A stretch of DNA of 64,000 bases from Mycobacterium genavense ATCC 51234 (GCF_000526915.1 NZ_JAGZ01000010.1:62001-126000); one strand, 5' to 3'. Positions 45,004 through 52,895 are shown, counted from the stretch's first letter. The notes: generated from the sequence alone by a model not told the origin. Numbers and translations are program-made.

Positions 45004-46050
45004 CTATGCTGCCGGTTCCTCCCCCTTCAACTCAACCGGAGCAGCCGGCGACTCGCCGGGCCGATCCGGGAGATCCGGGGGCACCACGACCCAGCGATGC
45101 GCGGGCCGGGCGACGGGTTTGCGTTCGAATCCCTCGAAAACCCGGGCGATGGCGGCCAGCGTCGCGGCCGCGATCAGGTACCCGAAGACCATCAGGACGA
45201 TGTTGTTCGCGACGCCCTGCGGATCGGTGGCAAAGCTGGTGATCATGGCCCAGATCGACACCGCGTAGCTGAAGATCCAGGCGATCCACCACTGCAGAAT
45301 CGGACGGCGGACCCGGCCGTAGTGGTCGTCGAGAATGGCCAGCTCGATGACGTAGACCGGGGCCCAGAACAGGTTGGCCAGCGGGACGGCGCAGCCGGCC
45401 CACAACGCGCGGACCGAGCGATGATCGGACAGGCCGTAATGCGCGAACACCGCCGCCCGTCGGGCGATCAGCCACCGGATCAGGAACACGCCCGAGGTGA
45501 TCAGCGCGCCGAGCGCCGCCACACTGGCCAACATTCCCAACCAGTCCGCGGCCGCCGCCACCACCGAGTTCAGCAGGGTCTTGCGGTTGTAGACCAACAG
45601 CGCATACCGGGCGACGTACGCCAGCGCCGCACCGCCCAGCGCGAGCACGCTGATGAACAGCACCAGGCGCACCATCGCGGCCGACGGTCCCGCCGGGGGC
45701 ACACCGACGGCGCCGGCCGGGGTCTGCTCGACGCGGTCGACCAACCCCCAACACGGAATCGCCGTGTAGCGGGGTGTGGGGCCCAGTGCCCGCCGTCGCC
45801 GCCGCGGGGGAGGCGCGGCGCCCGGACGCACCGCGATCCACCGCAAGCCCGGCGGTAACCGCGGCGGGGTTCGATGCGGCGCGGCCTGCCGAGCGGGCAC
45901 CGCCGGGCCGGCGTGCGTACTCCAGCGCGGGTCGGCCGCCGACACGTCAGGCAGCGGCGCGAGCAGCGCGCCGCGACAGCGGGGGCACCACTCGCGGCGA
46001 CGTTGGCGCACGTTCCACCGAGTGCCGCACGCCGAGCATACCTGGATCAC
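45004..46050 (-). CDS. zinc-ribbon DUF4328 membrane protein (Rv3843c-like)
   Basis: This is a 348-residue protein with an N-terminal zinc ribbon (CSACGTRWN and WCPRCRG, two CxxC pairs), a Pro/Arg-rich linker, and about six membrane helices from residue 120 in a DUF4328 domain (VLFISVLALGGAALAYVARY, ANLFWAPVYVIELA, WWIAWIFSYAVSIWAMI). The function is unknown. GTG 46050 begins MIQVCSACG. It is transcribed with glpQ1. Confidence 0.88.
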   Translation of the reverse strand: MIQVCSACGTRWNVRQRRREWCPRCRGALLAPLPDVSAADPRWSTHAGPAVPARQAAPHRTPPRLPPGLRWIAVRPGAAPPPRRRRRALGPTPRYTAIPCWGLVDRVEQTPAGAVGVPPAGPSAAMVRLVLFISVLALGGAALAYVARYALLVYNRKTLLNSVVAAAADWLGMLASVAALGALITSGVFLIRWLIARRAAVFAHYGLSDHRSVRALWAGCAVPLANLFWAPVYVIELAILDDHYGRVRRPILQWWIAWIFSYAVSIWAMITSFATDPQGVANNIVLMVFGYLIAAATLAAIARVFEGFERKPVARPAHRWVVVPPDLPDRPGESPAAPVELKGEEPAA

Positions 46051-46148
46051 CGGACCAGCGTAGCCCCGGCAGGGGCGCGCGGGGCCGCCCCGTCGCGCGC
46101 ATTAATCGGCCGTCGGCAGCTGTTGCGGAGGTCACAGCTACCTCATGG

Positions 46149-46245
46149 CTATCCACAGTTTCCACAGGTTTATCCACATGGGCGGCGGGGTTCAGAGGCA
46201 ATCAATCAGCCACTTGCGGTTAACCCCGGCCCCAGCTGTGGATAA
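46149..46245. promoter_or_regulatory. cluster of DnaA boxes
   Basis: Perfect TTATCCACA occurs at 46170-46178 (plus) and 46237-46245 (minus). Imperfect copies CTATCCACA (46149-46157) and GTTTCCACA (46158-46166) lie immediately before the first. Two perfect 9-mers plus two near ones within 97 bases of GC-rich DNA is far above chance. No dnaA, dnaN or rnpA gene is nearby, so this is probably not oriC. Confidence 0.65.
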
Positions 46246-46481
46246 TTACCGGGCTTTTTCGGCACGCCATCGACAGGCCAGCAGGTAGCCGAGCGAATTG
46301 GCCGCCGTTGCAACCCGATCGGATCCACGCCCTCGAAGCCGGCGCTCGCCTGCGGCCCGGCCGGGGTCTCGTCCCCACCGGACGACGTGAACCCGCAGTT
46401 CACGGCGCTGCTGGCGGGGACATTTCTCAACCTCATCACGAGGGGTTATGATCGCCATCACTAAAAATGTTGTGACTCACC

Positions 46482-46495
46482 TCACTCGCGAGTGA
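46482..46495. promoter_or_regulatory. 14-bp palindrome upstream of the small membrane peptide
   Basis: TCACTCGCGAGTGA is a perfect palindrome 21 bases before the ATG at 46517, placed where an operator would overlap the transcript start. Confidence 0.5.
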
Positions 46496-46516
46496 CCGAA
46501 AGGTGAAAGGCGATTG

Positions 46517-46672
46517 ATGGCAATGCACTCGTTCGGTCCGGGTTGCCCGGCCGCGTCGAACTCGTATTCCGGATCGCCTGCCTGGAGCCACAGTTACAGC
46601 GTCGCGGCGCTGCGCGGCGGGCTGATCGCGTTCGCGTTGCTCGCGGTGCTCGCGCTCATCGTCTTGTCTTGA
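46517..46672 (+). CDS. 51-residue single-helix membrane peptide
   Basis: This short gene begins ATG 46517 after GAAAGG and ends TGA 46670-46672. The first 30 residues are polar and aromatic with Ser, Tyr, Gly and one Cys (MAMHSFGPGCPAASNSYSG). The last 20 form one membrane helix (GGLIAFALLAVLALIVLS), so it is a C-tail-anchored peptide. Third-position G/C bias, a ribosome site and an upstream palindrome support it. I do not recognise a family. It precedes sodA by 164 bases on the same strand. Confidence 0.7.
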   Translation: MAMHSFGPGCPAASNSYSGSPAWSHSYSVAALRGGLIAFALLAVLALIVLS

Positions 46673-46836
46673 TTCTTTTCTCTTGAAACCCGGCCGAGCG
46701 GGTACTCCGGTTACCGGTCCCTAGGGGTCATCCTTGCGGCGCGTGCAGTCATGGAGCAGGGTTGATTACGCTGAGCCTGTCGCGTGGCGGACTCCGTGCG
46801 AATGCGCGTTAAGACGATATCGAGGAAAGGAATGCC

Positions 46837-47460
46837 GTGGCTGAATACACCCTGCCCGATTTGGACTGGGACTACGCAGCGCTGGAACCACACATCTCCG
46901 GTCAGATCAACGAGATCCACCACAGCAAGCACCATGCGACTTACGTCAAAGGCTTGAACGACGCGATTGCCAAACTCGAAGACGCTCGGGCCAATGACGA
47001 CCACGCCGCGATCTTCCTGAACGAGAAGAACCTCGCGTTCCACTTGGGCGGCCACGTCAACCACTCGATCTGGTGGAAGAACCTGTCGCCGAACGGCGGG
47101 GACAAGCCGACCGGGGACCTCGCCGCCGCGATCGACGAGCAGTTCGGATCGTTCGACAAGTTCCGCGCTCAGTTCAGCGCGGCTGCCAACGGCCTGCAGG
47201 GCTCGGGCTGGGCAGTGCTCGGCTATGACACCCTCGATGACCGGTTGCTGACCTTCCAGCTGTACGACCAGCAGGCCAACGTGCCGTTGGGCATCATCCC
47301 GCTGCTGCAGGTCGACATGTGGGAGCACGCCTTTTACCTGCAGTACAAGAACGTCAAGGCCGACTACGTCAAGGCGTTCTGGAATGTCGTCAACTGGGAA
47401 GACGTGCAGTCACGCTACGCGGCCGCGACGTCGAAGACTCAGGGCTTGATTTTCGGCTGA
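46837..47460 (+). CDS. sodA: superoxide dismutase SodA (Fe/Mn)
   Basis: SodA converts superoxide to oxygen and peroxide and is exported without a classical signal in mycobacteria. The 207 residues equal the M. tuberculosis length. Metal ligands are His28, His76, Asp160 and His164 (in WEHAF). Position 145, His in M. tuberculosis SodA (YDHQTN), is Gln here (YDQQAN); from memory, Gln near this position is typical of manganese-type mycobacterial enzymes. GTG 46837 follows GAGGAAAGG. Confidence 0.96.
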   Translation: MAEYTLPDLDWDYAALEPHISGQINEIHHSKHHATYVKGLNDAIAKLEDARANDDHAAIFLNEKNLAFHLGGHVNHSIWWKNLSPNGGDKPTGDLAAAIDEQFGSFDKFRAQFSAAANGLQGSGWAVLGYDTLDDRLLTFQLYDQQANVPLGIIPLLQVDMWEHAFYLQYKNVKADYVKAFWNVVNWEDVQSRYAAATSKTQGLIFG

Positions 47461-47477
47461 TTCAAACCGGTAGGGAC

Positions 47478-47504
47478 GGGCGTCACGCGGATCGCGTGGC
47501 GCCC
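47478..47504 (+). terminator. intrinsic terminator after sodA
   Basis: A 12-bp stem (GGGCG, one T-G wobble, CACGCG with its partner) around GAT, 17 bases after the sodA stop and followed by TTGCCTTT. Confidence 0.85.
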
Positions 47505-47647
47505 TTGCCTTTCCCCGGTTGCCGCGCTCGCCGGAAGGTCGGCGGCCGCGGCCGTGTCGAGTTGCACCGGGTCTAAACCGCAGGCATTCTTAATTATTCG
47601 AGCTACCAGCGTGGTTATATCGAATCAGGCGTCGCGCGGAGGTCGAG

Positions 47648-48180
47648 ATGGAACTGGTTCAGGCCAGCCGATAGGGGTTGCCCCCTTCCATGCTCGAGGT
47701 GCCCTGAAAGGGTTCGTGATCTCTGGCCGTTGGCCCGACTCGACCAAAGAATGGGCGCAATTGTTGATGGTGGCCGTGCGGGTCGCCTCATTGCCCGGAT
47801 TGCTTTCCACTACAACGGCATTCGGCGCCCGCGAAGAATTGCCCGACGAGCCCGAACCAGACACCGTCGGCCTGGTGCTGGCCGAGGGCACCGTGTTCGG
47901 TGAATCAGCAATCCAGCCAGGCTATTTCGCGGACCATCAACCGCCAGCATTGCTGATGCTGCATCCCCCGTCGGAGACCACGCCGTCGTTGCCGGAATGC
48001 ACGGGAGCGGCGTCGGGCTGCGTCCTGCTGCCGGGGTTGCCGTATCTGGGATTGGAGCACCGGGCAGCCTGGGTCGAAGCCGAGGCCGACAGCACCATCA
48101 CGTCGATGGTGAGCCGCGTCGGCGTCGACCCCATCAGCCATCCCGACACCGCGATTCTGGCCATGCTGCTTGCGGCATAA
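47648..48180 (+). CDS. Rv3847-like conserved protein, probable N-terminal frameshift
   Basis: The conserved body (ALKGFVISGRWPDSTKEWAQLLMVAVRV through DPISHPDTAILAMLLAA; only part quoted) is intact and ends at TAA 48178-48180. A strong ribosome site GGAGG lies 5 bases before ATG 47648, but that ATG reads MELVQASR and stops at TAG 47672. Adding one base near 47670 joins it to GVAPFHARGALKGFVISG and gives 177 residues, the size I recall for Rv3847. As sequenced, translation would have to start elsewhere in the body frame (GTG 47718 is possible). No function is known; SLPECTGAASGCVLLPG carries two cysteines. No signal or membrane segment is seen. Confidence 0.72.
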
Positions 48181-48267
48181 GGGATTTCAAACGTTTTAGT
48201 TCGACTACCGAGTCCACAGATACGGGTGTCCGAACTTTGCTGCCTGCTGGCGTGCTGTCGATTTGAC

Positions 48268-48289
48268 CGCTAACCTGAGACCGTTAGCG
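48268..48289 (+). promoter_or_regulatory. inverted repeat at the riboswitch promoter
   Basis: CGCTAAC (48268-48274) and GTTAGCG (48283-48289) form a perfect 7-bp inverted repeat with an 8-base spacer. TAACCT at 48271-48276 fits a -10 element, placing the transcript start near 48283. The repeat may be a metal-regulator site or the base of the RNA structure. Confidence 0.45.
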
Positions 48290-48379
48290 AAGGGGAGTAG
48301 CCCCAAATCGTCGTGTCGACATACTGGCGAATAGACCGGCCGGCGAACCGATCCGGCAGATCGGTGGGCGAGACCTTCG
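48288..48379 (+). ncRNA. yybP-ykoY manganese riboswitch
   Basis: The leader holds the defining elements of this aptamer: GGGGAGTAG (48292-48300), GTCGACATACT in the middle (48315-48325, matching the GUxxACAUACU core) and GGCGAGACC (48367-48375). The closing stem P1 is CGAAGG (48288-48293) with CCTTCG (48374-48379). It lies 55 bases upstream of a GDT1-family Mn2+ exporter gene, the typical target. Binding of Mn2+ would allow exporter expression. Confidence 0.92.
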
Positions 48380-48434
48380 ACCGGTGTTCGATGACCGCAG
48401 CGGTTATCGACGACGCGTCGAAAGGTCACCCAAG

Positions 48435-49127
48435 ATGCTTGCCGCCACACTTTTGAGTCTCGGAGTGGTCTTTCTCGCCGAACTGGGCGACAGGTCTCCA
48501 CTCATCACGATGACCTACGCGTTGCGGTTCCGGTGGTGGGTGGTGCTGCCCGGGGTGACGATCGCCGCCCTTTTCGTGCACGGGATTTCGGTGGCGATCG
48601 GTCACCTCCTCGGCGCCACACTGCCGGCGCGGCCGATGGCCTTCGCCTCCGCGATCGCGTTCCTGATTTTCGCCGGGTGGGCATGGCGCGAAGGCACCGC
48701 CGACGAAGAGGTGTCGAACGCACCCCAGCCCCGCTTCGTATTACTGACCGTGGTGTCGTCGTTCGCACTCGCCGAACTGAGTGACAAGACGACCTTGGCG
48801 ACCGTGACACTGGCCAGCGATCGCGACTGGGCCGGCGTCTGGATCGGCAGCACCCTGGGCATGGTCTTGGCCGACGCGCTCGCGATCGGGGCCGGGATGC
48901 TGCTACACCGACGCCTGCCCCAGCAGCTGCTGCACCTGTTGGCCAGCATGCTGTTCCTCGAGTTCGGCCTGTGGATGCTGTTCGACGGCGCGCTCGGCTG
49001 GCGATCGGTGGCCATCGCTACCACCGTGGCGGTGGCACTGGCGGCCGTTTCCACGGCCACGGCGCAAACTCTGCGGCGACGCCGCAGCGACGCTTGTCTC
49101 GCCGGGAGGCCGCCGGAAACCGTCTAG
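48435..49127 (+). CDS. GDT1/UPF0016-family manganese exporter (Rv3848-like)
   Basis: This is a 230-residue membrane protein of the TMEM165/GDT1 family with six helices. It has both family signatures: AELGDRSPLITM in helix 1 and AELSDKTTLATV in helix 4, where the acidic residues bind Mn2+ or Ca2+. In the usual ExGDK(T/S) motif, the first copy has Arg for Lys and the second has Ser for Gly, minor changes that occur in family members. ATG 48435 follows AAAGG. The yybP-ykoY riboswitch in its leader supports Mn2+ export. Confidence 0.92.
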   Translation: MLAATLLSLGVVFLAELGDRSPLITMTYALRFRWWVVLPGVTIAALFVHGISVAIGHLLGATLPARPMAFASAIAFLIFAGWAWREGTADEEVSNAPQPRFVLLTVVSSFALAELSDKTTLATVTLASDRDWAGVWIGSTLGMVLADALAIGAGMLLHRRLPQQLLHLLASMLFLEFGLWMLFDGALGWRSVAIATTVAVALAAVSTATAQTLRRRRSDACLAGRPPETV

Positions 49128-49582
49128 GATCCAGCGGCACCGAGTCGCGCCGGGCGACCTGGCCCGGCAGTCGCCCCCAGTGGTATCTCTGAGGGCGATT
49201 TGGTGCACCCTCACCCTCTAACAGAGGCCGAAATCGGACCGGACAGCAAAGTAGCCTTTCGATAGGTTTTTTCTAACAGCCCGTTGCGAGATATCCGCCC
49301 GACACCATCCGGCCAGACCCTGCGCTACCGCGGGGCGCCGCGCTGAAGCACTCGACTACCAGACTTGCTTTCTGCGGATAACCTGTGAGTTTTGTTCGCT
49401 TTATGGACACTGCCGTCATTTAGTTGGACGCTCGACACGTGTGGATGCAGCGAACGCCTGGGCCGCCATCAGCGAACCCACCCCCCTTTGCACCTGGTTG
49501 CGGACTCGAAGACTCGCTACCATGGTCAGCAAATACACTTAGGTAATAGTTTCACTTCTACAGCCCAGTGGAGGTCATATTG
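49128..49582. promoter_or_regulatory. 455-base espR upstream region
   Basis: There is no gene here. A weak hairpin TGAGGG...CCCTCA at about 49189-49214 may end the exporter transcript. The rest is AT-rich for this genome and includes TTAGGTAATAGT near 49540, a plausible -10 region. In M. tuberculosis the espR upstream region is long and bound by EspR itself and other regulators. Confidence 0.5.
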
Positions 49583-49981
49583 ATGAGCACGACGTTTGCC
49601 GCCCGCCTGAACCGCTTGTTCGACACGGTGTATCCACCCGGACGCGGGCCGCACACCTCTGCGGAGGTGATCGCGGCACTCAAGGCGGAGGGCATCACGA
49701 TGTCGGCTCCCTACCTGTCGCAGCTACGCTCCGGCAATCGCACGAACCCGTCGTCGGCCACCATGGCCGCGCTGGCCAACTTCTTCCGCATCAAGGCGGC
49801 CTACTTCACCGACGACGAGTACTACGAAAAGCTCGACAAGGAGCTGACGTGGATGTCGACGATGCGCGATGACGGGGTACGCCGCATCGCCCTGCGCGCC
49901 GCCGGGCTGTCCCCGCAGGCGCAGCAGGACATCGTCGAGCACGTCGACGAACTGCGCCGCGCCGAACACCTCGACGCCTAG
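49583..49981 (+). CDS. espR: nucleoid-associated regulator EspR
   Basis: EspR is a DNA-binding protein that organises the chromosome and activates espACD (ESX-1 secretion). The 132-residue protein equals the M. tuberculosis length and is nearly identical over the first 90 residues. The helix-turn-helix is TSAEVIAALKAEGITMSAPYLSQLRSG (key residues S-A-P-Y-L-S-Q-L-R). The C-terminal dimerisation part after residue 95 is more diverged. ATG 49583 has GGAGG 9 bases upstream. Confidence 0.96.
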   Translation: MSTTFAARLNRLFDTVYPPGRGPHTSAEVIAALKAEGITMSAPYLSQLRSGNRTNPSSATMAALANFFRIKAAYFTDDEYYEKLDKELTWMSTMRDDGVRRIALRAAGLSPQAQQDIVEHVDELRRAEHLDA

Positions 49982-50096
49982 CCCGATCGCGGCCCGCCCT
50001 GTTGGGCTGCCGCCGGCGTGGTCCGATTAGGGTTGGCCTCACGGATCGTGTACACGCGACAGCGATAGTCCACAAGACACCGGGAGGCGGCCGGGA

Positions 50097-50753
50097 ATGG
50101 GCCTGTTTCGCAAGCGAAAGACTCGCGCCACACGCCGTGCCGAAGCCCGGGCGATCAAGGCTCGAGCCAAGTTGGAAGCCAAGCTCGCCGCCAAGAACCA
50201 GGCGCGCAGGTTCAAGGCCGAGTGCCGCGCCGCCGACAAGGCCCTCAAGGCGCAGATCAAGTCGCAGCGTGACAGTGACCGCGCGGCGTTGAAAGTCGCC
50301 GAGACCGAACTCAAAGCCGCGCGCGAGGGCAAGCTGTTGTCGCCGACGCGAATCCGGCGGGTGCTCACGGTGTCGCGACTGTTGGCACCGATCCTGACGC
50401 CGGTGATCTACCGCGCGGCGATGTCCGTCCGCGCGGTGATCGACCAGCGGCGCGCGGATCAACTCGGGATACCGCTGGCGCAGATCGGCCAATTCTCCGG
50501 ACATGGCGCGCAACTGTCGGCGCGCATCGCCGGCTCGGAGAAGTCATTGCGCATGGTGCAGGACAAGAAGCCCCAGGATGCCGAGACCAAGCAGTTCGTG
50601 GCCGCCATCTCCGAGCGGCTCACCGATTTGTCGGCCGCGGTGACCGCAGCGGAGAACATGCCGGCCGCGCGCCGGCGCGCGGCGCACTCGGCGATCTCGA
50701 CCCAGCTCGACGGCATCGAGGCAGATCTGATGGCTCGGCTCGGACTGACCTGA
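50097..50753 (+). CDS. DUF6474-like basic coiled-coil protein (Rv3850-like)
   Basis: This is a 218-residue protein with a very basic N-terminus (MGLFRKRKTRATRRAEARAIK) and an Ala/Lys/Arg-rich first 100 residues that form a long helix or coiled coil. A less charged middle (LLAPILTPVIYRAAM) may associate with membrane. The rest is helical. The function is unknown; DNA or membrane association is a guess from composition. Confidence 0.85.
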   Translation: MGLFRKRKTRATRRAEARAIKARAKLEAKLAAKNQARRFKAECRAADKALKAQIKSQRDSDRAALKVAETELKAAREGKLLSPTRIRRVLTVSRLLAPILTPVIYRAAMSVRAVIDQRRADQLGIPLAQIGQFSGHGAQLSARIAGSEKSLRMVQDKKPQDAETKQFVAAISERLTDLSAAVTAAENMPAARRRAAHSAISTQLDGIEADLMARLGLT

Positions 50754-50768
50754 AAGTAGTGTTCTGAC

Positions 50769-51434
50769 ATGCCATTCCGCGACAGGTGGATCTCGCGTGC
50801 CCTGGTTGTCGGTTCCGCGGCCGCCGCGCTGTACGCCGGCGCGGCCAGTGTCACGGCGGCGGCGCACGTCCACGCCAGCAGTGACAATGCGGCCCGCGGA
50901 GCGATGGCGATCGTCACTTTCCAGGTGCCCAACGAATCCGACAAGGGCGCCGCGACCACGGCACTGACCGTCACGCTTCCGAATGTCGCGTCCGCGCGCA
51001 CCGAAGCCATGCCCGGGTGGACGGCCAAGCTGGACCGCGACGCGGCATCGGGCACCGTGCGATCGGTGACGTGGACGGCCGCCCCGGGCGGCGGCATCGG
51101 CGCCGACCAGTTCGCGCTGTTCCGTATCTCGGTGAAGCTGCCCGACACCGATACCGTCAGCTTCCCCGCCACCCAGAGCTACGCGGACGGCACGGTCGTC
51201 AAGTGGGATCAGCAGCCGCTGCCGGGCGGCGGTGAACCCGAGCATCCGGCGCCCATGCTGACCCTCGGCGCCGGGCCGGCCGGCCCGCATGAGCACCACC
51301 ACCCGGGCACGTCCACCGACCACGGCGGCGCGGCGACGTCAGGGGACAACATCGCGCGCGTGCTCGGCGGGGCCGCCCTGGTGGTCGCCGCCCTCGGCAT
51401 AGCCCTGGTGCTGGTCCGCCGCCCCAGGATATGA
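50769..51434 (+). CDS. ycnI: YcnI-like copper-associated exported protein (DUF1775)
   Basis: This is a 221-residue protein with signal peptide (ALVVGSAAAALYAGAASVTAAAH), a DUF1775 domain and a C-terminal membrane helix (VLGGAALVVAALGIALVLV). YcnI-family proteins bind copper through the His at the new N-terminus after signal removal; here the candidate is the His of AAAHVHASSD. A His-rich linker (PHEHHHPGTSTDHG) adds more copper ligands. It overlaps the following CopC gene as ATGA. Confidence 0.88.
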   Translation: MPFRDRWISRALVVGSAAAALYAGAASVTAAAHVHASSDNAARGAMAIVTFQVPNESDKGAATTALTVTLPNVASARTEAMPGWTAKLDRDAASGTVRSVTWTAAPGGGIGADQFALFRISVKLPDTDTVSFPATQSYADGTVVKWDQQPLPGGGEPEHPAPMLTLGAGPAGPHEHHHPGTSTDHGGAATSGDNIARVLGGAALVVAALGIALVLVRRPRI

Positions 51435-51943
51435 GGCGGCTGGTCGTCGTCGCCTGGGCGGGCCTGCTGCTGGCCGGCACGCTGTCCCTCGCCGCGCTGA
51501 CGGCGCCGGTCGCGGCGGCCCACGCCACCCGGGTGTCGGCCGAGCCCGCCGACGGTGCGGCACTCACGACCGGCCCGGACCGGGTCAGCGCGACCTTCAA
51601 CGAGCGATTGCAGACCACCTTCGCGACCATGACCGTCGTCGGACCGGACGGCAACGTCTGGTCCACCGGAGACACCACCGTGCAGGGCGCGATCGTCGGC
51701 GTCGCGGTGCGCCCACTGGGACCGGCGGGCAGCTACACGGTGAACTACCGGGTGACGTCCGCCGACGGCCATGTGGTGTCCGGGTCCTGGACGTTTCGGC
51801 TGACGGTGGCCGGTACCGGCACGCCGGGACCCGCCGCCGCTAGGAGCGACTCCGGCCACGACCTGCCCGTCTGGCCGTTTGTCGCGGCGGCCGCCGGGAT
51901 CGTCGGCGCGGCCCTGTTGTGGACCGTGCGCCGCAAGGCCTGA
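51431..51943 (+). CDS. copC: CopC-domain copper-binding exported protein
   Basis: This is a 170-residue protein with a signal peptide ending AAAHATRVSAEPADGA (copper His1 after cleavage), a CopC beta-sandwich ending ADGHVVSGSWTF (second copper site Asp and His) and a C-terminal helix (VWPFVAAAAGIVGAALLWTV) with a basic tail. No CopD domain is fused. ATG 51431 overlaps the ycnI stop, so the two are translated together and likely act in periplasmic copper handling. Confidence 0.9.
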   Translation: MRRLVVVAWAGLLLAGTLSLAALTAPVAAAHATRVSAEPADGAALTTGPDRVSATFNERLQTTFATMTVVGPDGNVWSTGDTTVQGAIVGVAVRPLGPAGSYTVNYRVTSADGHVVSGSWTFRLTVAGTGTPGPAAARSDSGHDLPVWPFVAAAAGIVGAALLWTVRRKA

Positions 51944-52047
51944 TGCCCTGGTCGGCGGGGCCTGATCGCCCGGGCTGGCATGATGGGGTCCGAGTAACTT
52001 TTGGTGGCGCTAGCAATGCCGAGAGCAAGCTGCGAAGGAGCGGCCGC

Positions 52048-52419
52048 ATGGCAGACCCTCAAGACCAGCCCGACCGCGAGGCCAACGGCGCGGCGACGCC
52101 GCCGGCGAAGACGCCGCCCGCCAAGGCCGCCCAAAAAGCACCCGCCAAAAAAGCACCGGCCAAGAAAGCACCCGCGAAGGCGCCGGCCGGCAGCCCCGCG
52201 CCCACGCCACCAAAACCGCCACAGCCGCCCAATGGCGAAATCGCCGCTGCCGCCAAAGATGCCGCGGCGCAGGCGAAGTCTACCGTGGACGGCGCCAACA
52301 ACCCGGTCTCCGCGAACATACCGCAGTCGGCGCCAGCCCAGTCGTATGTGCCAGTGGTGGTCGCTGTCGCGCTGAGCCTGCTCGCGATCCTGCTCATCCG
52401 TCAGCTGCGGCGCCGCTGA
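52048..52419 (+). CDS. hns: H-NS-like nucleoid protein with C-terminal membrane helix (Rv3852)
   Basis: This is a 123-residue protein with Lys/Ala/Pro repeats of the PAKKA type (residues 22-60), resembling histone H1 tails and responsible for DNA binding, a conserved AAAAKDAAAQAKSTV helix, and a C-terminal membrane helix followed by RQLRRR. ATG 52048 has AAGGAG 7 bases upstream. Its TGA overlaps the next ATG by one base (TGATG). Confidence 0.9.
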   Translation: MADPQDQPDREANGAATPPAKTPPAKAAQKAPAKKAPAKKAPAKAPAGSPAPTPPKPPQPPNGEIAAAAKDAAAQAKSTVDGANNPVSANIPQSAPAQSYVPVVVAVALSLLAILLIRQLRRR

Positions 52420-52892
52420 TGAGCGTGTCGTTTGAGGCGACGGCCGACCTGGTCGATCGCATCGGGCCCGACGTCCGCAGCTGTGACCTTCAGTTCCGCC
52501 AGTTCGGCGGCCGTTCCGAATTCGCCGGGCCGATCAGCACCGTGCGCTGCTTCCAGGACAACGCCCTGCTGAAATCCGTTCTGTCACAACCGGGTGAGGG
52601 CGGGGTGCTGGTAGTCGACGGCGCAGGTTCGCTGCACACCGCCCTGGTCGGGGACCTCATCGCCGAACTCGGCCGGTCCAACGGCTGGACGGGATTGATC
52701 ATCAACGGCGCGGTGCGCGACGCCGCGGCATTGCGCGACATCGACATCGGCATCAAGGCGCTGGGCACCAATCCCCGCAAGAGCGGCAAGAGTGGCGTCG
52801 GCGAGCGCGACGTCGAGGTCAGCCTCGGTGGGGTGACGTTCGTGCCCGGCGAGATCGCCTACAGCGACGACGACGGCATCGTCGTGGTCTAG
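52419..52892 (+). CDS. rraA: RraA-family protein (regulator of RNase E activity / aldolase fold, annotated MenG)
   Basis: This is a 157-residue RraA-fold protein. The family includes inhibitors of RNase E and HMG/OHA-type aldolases, and was once misannotated as menaquinone methyltransferase MenG. Motifs are VLVVDGAGSLHTALVGDLIA, INGAVRDAAAL (Arg-Asp) and GVTFVPGEIAYSDDDGIVVV (key residues G-D-D-D-G). The aldolase-type metal site residues look largely present. It is coupled to hns by TGATG. Confidence 0.94.
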   Translation: MSVSFEATADLVDRIGPDVRSCDLQFRQFGGRSEFAGPISTVRCFQDNALLKSVLSQPGEGGVLVVDGAGSLHTALVGDLIAELGRSNGWTGLIINGAVRDAAALRDIDIGIKALGTNPRKSGKSGVGERDVEVSLGGVTFVPGEIAYSDDDGIVVV

Positions 52893-52895
52893 ACG

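Larger units (their letters stand above)
46051..46516. other. 466-base non-coding region with a DnaA-box cluster
   Basis: I see no convincing gene here. Between 46149 and 46245 there are four DnaA-box-like sites. Downstream (46440-46516) are a TATGAT-like -10 and a palindrome leading to the 51-residue ORF. The weak frames at 46206-46461 have unlikely composition. A forward frame at about 46320-46461 (DDVNPQFTALLAGTFLNLI) has some coding character but no start I can defend. Confidence 0.5.

Noticed and set aside
46149..46245. Chromosome origin oriC
   Set aside because: The DnaA boxes are real, but no dnaA, dnaN or rpmH gene flanks them and the cluster is small.
46206..46461. Two minus-strand ORFs in the gap
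   Set aside because: No start signal, no conserved motif, and they overlap the DnaA-box region.
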